From NCBI GenBank assembly GCA_029940345.1, contig JAOZRC010000238.1:1-7680 (forward strand): a stretch of DNA of 7,680 nt, read 5' to 3'. Shown here one piece after another: positions 6,148 to 7,680 of the stretch. How positions within the stretch are numbered: position 1 is the first letter of the stretch; every line of letters starts with the position of its first letter. Below the pieces are notes generated by a model, which saw only the letters and a program-made list of their open reading frames with translations, ran no database searches and had not been told where the DNA came from. The DNA is from Desulfobacterales bacterium. GTDB lineage: Bacteria > Desulfobacterota > Desulfobacteria > Desulfobacterales > JAUCGF01. The position numbers and the translations under genes are program-made.

Positions 6148-6287
6148 GGCATCCTTCATTTTACGCTTAACACTTTAAAGGAGTGCTGAACCGAAGATTT
6201 AGCGTTTTACGCTGGCCTTTGCTAAACCTTCGGTTCAGCACGCCCCATGAAAGTGTAAACTACTTTTAAGCTATTATGAAGGATGCC
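6148..6287. mobile_element. 140-bp MITE-like foldback element
   Basis: The element starts with GGCATCCTTCAT (6148-6159) and ends with ATGAAGGATGCC (6276-6287), perfect 12-bp terminal inverted repeats. The arms continue imperfectly inward (GCTTA and ACACTTT on the left, AAAGTGT and TAAGC on the right, with about 10 extra nt on the right). They end in a strong central hairpin whose 21-nt arms match at 20 positions. It carries no ORF of its own. Exact 8-bp copies of TGACTTTT flank both termini, as expected after transposition. The whole fits a non-autonomous miniature inverted-repeat element that would need a transposase in trans; 8-bp duplications occur in several IS families, and I cannot say which. 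It lies about 100 bp upstream of the DUF6901-like gene start, so its hairpin could also influence transcripts there. Confidence 0.75.
6183..6241. repeat. Central long hairpin of the MITE-like element
   Basis: Arms 6183-6203 and 6221-6241 are reverse complements at 20 of 21 positions (the single mismatch is an A opposite C within GAAGATT / AACCTTC). They enclose a 17-nt loop. The arms begin GTGCTGAACCGAAG and end CTTCGGTTCAGCAC. No T-tract follows on either strand, so a terminator role is possible only in a loose sense. Confidence 0.85.
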
Positions 6288-6295
6288 TGACTTTT
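6288..6295. repeat. Right copy of 8-bp direct repeat (putative target-site duplication)
   Basis: TGACTTTT immediately follows the right terminus of the foldback element and is identical to 6140-6147. Confidence 0.75.
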
Positions 6296-6310
6296 ATTAT
6301 AATACAATGT

Positions 6311-6640
6311 TCAGACAGATTGTACAACCTTTTTATTATTGGGAGCCGGTAAATAATTTATCCAGCCGGATCGCATGGTTGAATCGCTGACACCGTCAAA
6401 CGACAGGCTTATCTGCGTAAAATTTGCAATTATATAATCGGTTACCGAATCCGGCCAGCACCCGTTGAATGCGCCGCTGATGCTAAATGGCATATCGCTT
6501 TGCAATGCCATATCCTGTATGCGCCCGCATGATTTTTTTAAAATATCCATGCCAAGCGTAGGTTCTCCGCCATTTATCCCTAATCTTATGGAGGCGATCA
6601 TATCGGGACAAAGTGTAAACCGGCAATTGAAGGATGCCAA
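6311..6640 (-). pseudogene. Truncated radical SAM/SPASM-type gene remnant
   Basis: An open minus-strand frame of 109 codons carries mid-protein signatures of a radical SAM enzyme of the sulfatase-maturase/SPASM kind. These are RLGINGGEPTLGMDILKKSC (GGEP at residues 24-27 of the frame, an S-adenosylmethionine-contacting motif), a WPDSVTDYIIANF helix and ISLSFDG (77-83). The part that should hold the CxxxCxxC iron-sulfur motif is missing: just before the GGEP region the frame runs into a copy of a repeat terminus (6610-6640). The frame stops soon after SLSFDG, well short of a full barrel, and the text after it (PAPNNKKVVQSV) is only faintly family-like. The expected T-N-G motif reads GAFNG. No Shine-Dalgarno sequence precedes it. 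I read it as a decayed internal fragment of a once larger gene, without activity. The radical SAM origin is fairly sure; the exact subfamily is not. Confidence 0.72.
6610..6640 (-). repeat. Partial second copy of the MITE terminus
   Basis: Read on the minus strand from 6640, this 31-nt stretch matches the left end of the 140-bp element (6146-6176 on the plus strand) at 26 of 31 positions without gaps. It shares an unbroken TTGGCATCCTTCA and a closing ACACTTT. It lies where the radical SAM remnant loses its N-terminal part, and no partner end or duplication is visible on its outer side. A further shared word, TGCTAAAC, follows at 6642-6649 and also occurs at 6220-6227 in the element. Confidence 0.65.
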
Positions 6641-6670
6641 GTGCTAAACGGGGAATTCATTTAGTCGGCA

Positions 6671-7069
6671 TTACGTATGTATTAACGAGAGTTCCTGGGC
6701 GATGTACGCTTTAAGATCATCATCGGATACACCCGTGCGGATGCCGGGGCAGGATGACGCCATGATGCGCCAGTTGGCAATATCCGTTAACACACTTTTT
6801 ATAAATGGCCAGGTTCGGCACATACCGGGATTCACCGGATGAATCGTGCATTGATGCTCACTATCCCAAAAAATACAATAGCCGTCCGGTCCTTGCGCGA
6901 TAACAGGCTTAGTCCCGGACATCTGGCAATAGTTTTCAATGAAATGATCCCGATCGGTTTGGAGATAATCGGCAATCGCGTGTATATCTTCAGGCGTTAC
7001 AAAAACACCGCCATAGCCGTTGCAACACTCTCCGCATTGCTGGCATTCAAAAAATGTTTGGGTTTTCAT
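6671..7069 (-). CDS. YkgJ-type cysteine-cluster protein (putative Zn/Fe-chelating)
   Basis: A 132-residue soluble protein with the hallmark of the YkgJ/UPF0153 family: an N-terminal FECQQCGECCNGYGG with Cys9, Cys12, Cys15 and Cys16. It is followed by VTPEDIHAIADYL, then GYCIFWDSEHQCTIHPVNPGMCRTWPF (Cys65, Cys74, Cys84) and Cys107 near the end. The conserved C-x-IH-P...P-x-x-CR-x-(Y/W)PF string is diagnostic. The family is thought to bind zinc or iron; its biochemical role is not settled. The ATG at 7069 overlaps the TGA of the upstream recR gene as ATGA, so the two are translationally coupled and form an operon. There is no obvious functional tie to recombination. No clear intrinsic terminator follows; the gene ends about 30 nt before the repeat-flanked radical SAM remnant. 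Confidence 0.88.
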   Translation of the reverse strand: MKTQTFFECQQCGECCNGYGGVFVTPEDIHAIADYLQTDRDHFIENYCQMSGTKPVIAQGPDGYCIFWDSEHQCTIHPVNPGMCRTWPFIKSVLTDIANWRIMASSCPGIRTGVSDDDLKAYIAQELSLIHT

Positions 7070-7680
7070 TTTATAACATAGCGTGTTTTTAATGCACGTT
7101 GCATGGTCATCTGATCGACATATTTCAGGTCGCTGCCAATGGGGATTCCAGATGCGATGCGCGTGACTCTGACCGGAAAGTTTTCAAGCAGTTTGGCGAT
7201 ATAAGATGCGGTGGATTCCCCTTCAACATTGGTGGAGGTGGCCAGGATAATTTCTTGAACCGGATTCCGGGTCGGGTCGTGGGTGATTTTATCCATTAAT
7301 TCTTTAATCCTGATATTATCCGGCCCCACACCATCCATTGGGGAAAGAACTCCCTGGAGAATATGGTAAAGACCCGTGAAACCACCTGATTTTTCAACCA
7401 CCGCCATATCACCGGGTTGTTCCACGACGCATATGATTGAAGCAGCGCGATTCGGATCAGAACAGATTTTGCAAATTTCATCATCACTCAAACCAAAACA
7501 GCGGCGGCATGACCGAATCCGGTTTTTAAGTTCCAATATGCTTTGAGCCAACGCTTCGGCTTCCTCGCGTGGCGCATGAAGAATATGCAGAACAAGTCGT
7601 TCGGCCGTTTTTACGCCAATCCCGGGAAGTTTGGTGATATTATTAATCAGATTTCGAATCGACGCAGGGTAATGGTGCAT
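7066..7680 (-). CDS. recR: Recombination mediator protein RecR
   Basis: A 204-residue protein of normal RecR length. It acts with RecF and RecO in loading RecA at single-strand gaps and binds DNA as a ring-shaped oligomer. Visible parts: helix-hairpin-helix KLPGIGVKTAERLVLHIL (17-34), a four-cysteine zinc finger (Cys58, Cys61, Cys70, Cys73 in SCRRCFGLSDDEICKIC), a Toprim domain beginning at IICVVEQPGDMAVVEKSG (about 82-99) and including ATSTNVEGESTA (147-158), and the C-terminal ASGIPIGSDLKYVDQMTMQRAL (176-197). The ATG lies exactly on the last three bases of the window. MHHYPASIRNLINN matches where RecR proteins usually begin, so the gene is probably complete, but its ribosome binding site and upstream neighbours (often dnaX and a YbaB-type gene) are outside the view. 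Its TGA overlaps the ATG of the cysteine-cluster gene by 4 nt. Confidence 0.97.
   Translation of the reverse strand: MHHYPASIRNLINNITKLPGIGVKTAERLVLHILHAPREEAEALAQSILELKNRIRSCRRCFGLSDDEICKICSDPNRAASIICVVEQPGDMAVVEKSGGFTGLYHILQGVLSPMDGVGPDNIRIKELMDKITHDPTRNPVQEIILATSTNVEGESTASYIAKLLENFPVRVTRIASGIPIGSDLKYVDQMTMQRALKTRYVIK

Noticed and set aside
6148..6287. Integron attC site
   Set aside because: GCTTAAC fits one core-site consensus, but no matching GTTRRRY partner ends the structure, no cassette gene lies beside it, and the exact 8-bp flanking repeat favours a transposed element.
6148..6638. One 491-bp composite transposon carrying the radical SAM fragment
   Set aside because: The outer termini match, but the outer flanks (TGACTTTT and AAGTGCTA) differ, and the inner 140-bp unit has its own exact duplication. 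Two related insertions explain it better.

Overview
The window looks like chromosomal DNA from a sulfate-reducing or related anaerobic member of the Desulfobacterota (former Deltaproteobacteria, Desulfobacterales-like). This rests on protein style: a tandem-ACT protein beside soluble PAS/GAF kinases, a stand-alone response regulator with an aromatic-rich tail, a DusB-type enzyme, and a DUF6901-like protein. It also rests on intergenic DNA full of AT-rich inverted repeats and small palindromes. No rRNA, tRNA, CRISPR array or complete transposase gene was seen. The lineage is inferred from resemblance, not from a marker gene.

Left part (1-4064, + strand): an ACT-domain protein (57-503), a PAS-GAF histidine kinase with an unusual five-cysteine tail (507-2396) and a second, compact histidine kinase (2407-3186) follow one another with gaps of 3 and 10 nt and read as one operon. 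After a 320-bp spacer dominated by a 156-bp AT-rich foldback repeat comes a single-domain-type response regulator (3507-4064) with its own strong ribosome binding site. Together they look like a cytoplasmic signalling module: a probable ligand-binding ACT protein, two kinases and a receiver that is not itself a DNA-binding protein.

Middle (4065-5343, + strand): a 298-bp spacer carries several short palindromes and a 14-bp tandem repeat. Two of the palindromes are inverted copies of one 23-nt element that differ by compensatory stem changes. It is followed by a DusB-type tRNA-dihydrouridine synthase, whose end overlaps the convergent end of the next gene by 6 nt.

Right part (5338-7680, - strand): a DUF6901-like cysteine-rich protein of unknown function (5338-6045) lies beyond a 625-bp non-coding zone. 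That zone holds a 140-bp MITE-like foldback element (6148-6287) with 12-bp perfect terminal inverted repeats and an exact 8-bp flanking duplication. It also holds a decayed fragment of a radical SAM gene and, at that fragment's edge, a second partial copy of the element's terminus. Next come a YkgJ-type cysteine-cluster protein and recR. These two are translationally coupled (ATGA overlap), and recR ends exactly at the window edge.

The best leads are the MITE-like element with its degraded relative beside the radical SAM remnant, the covarying 23-nt palindromes, the cysteine cluster inside the kinase ATPase domain, and the replacement of the proline after the catalytic cysteine in the Dus enzyme.
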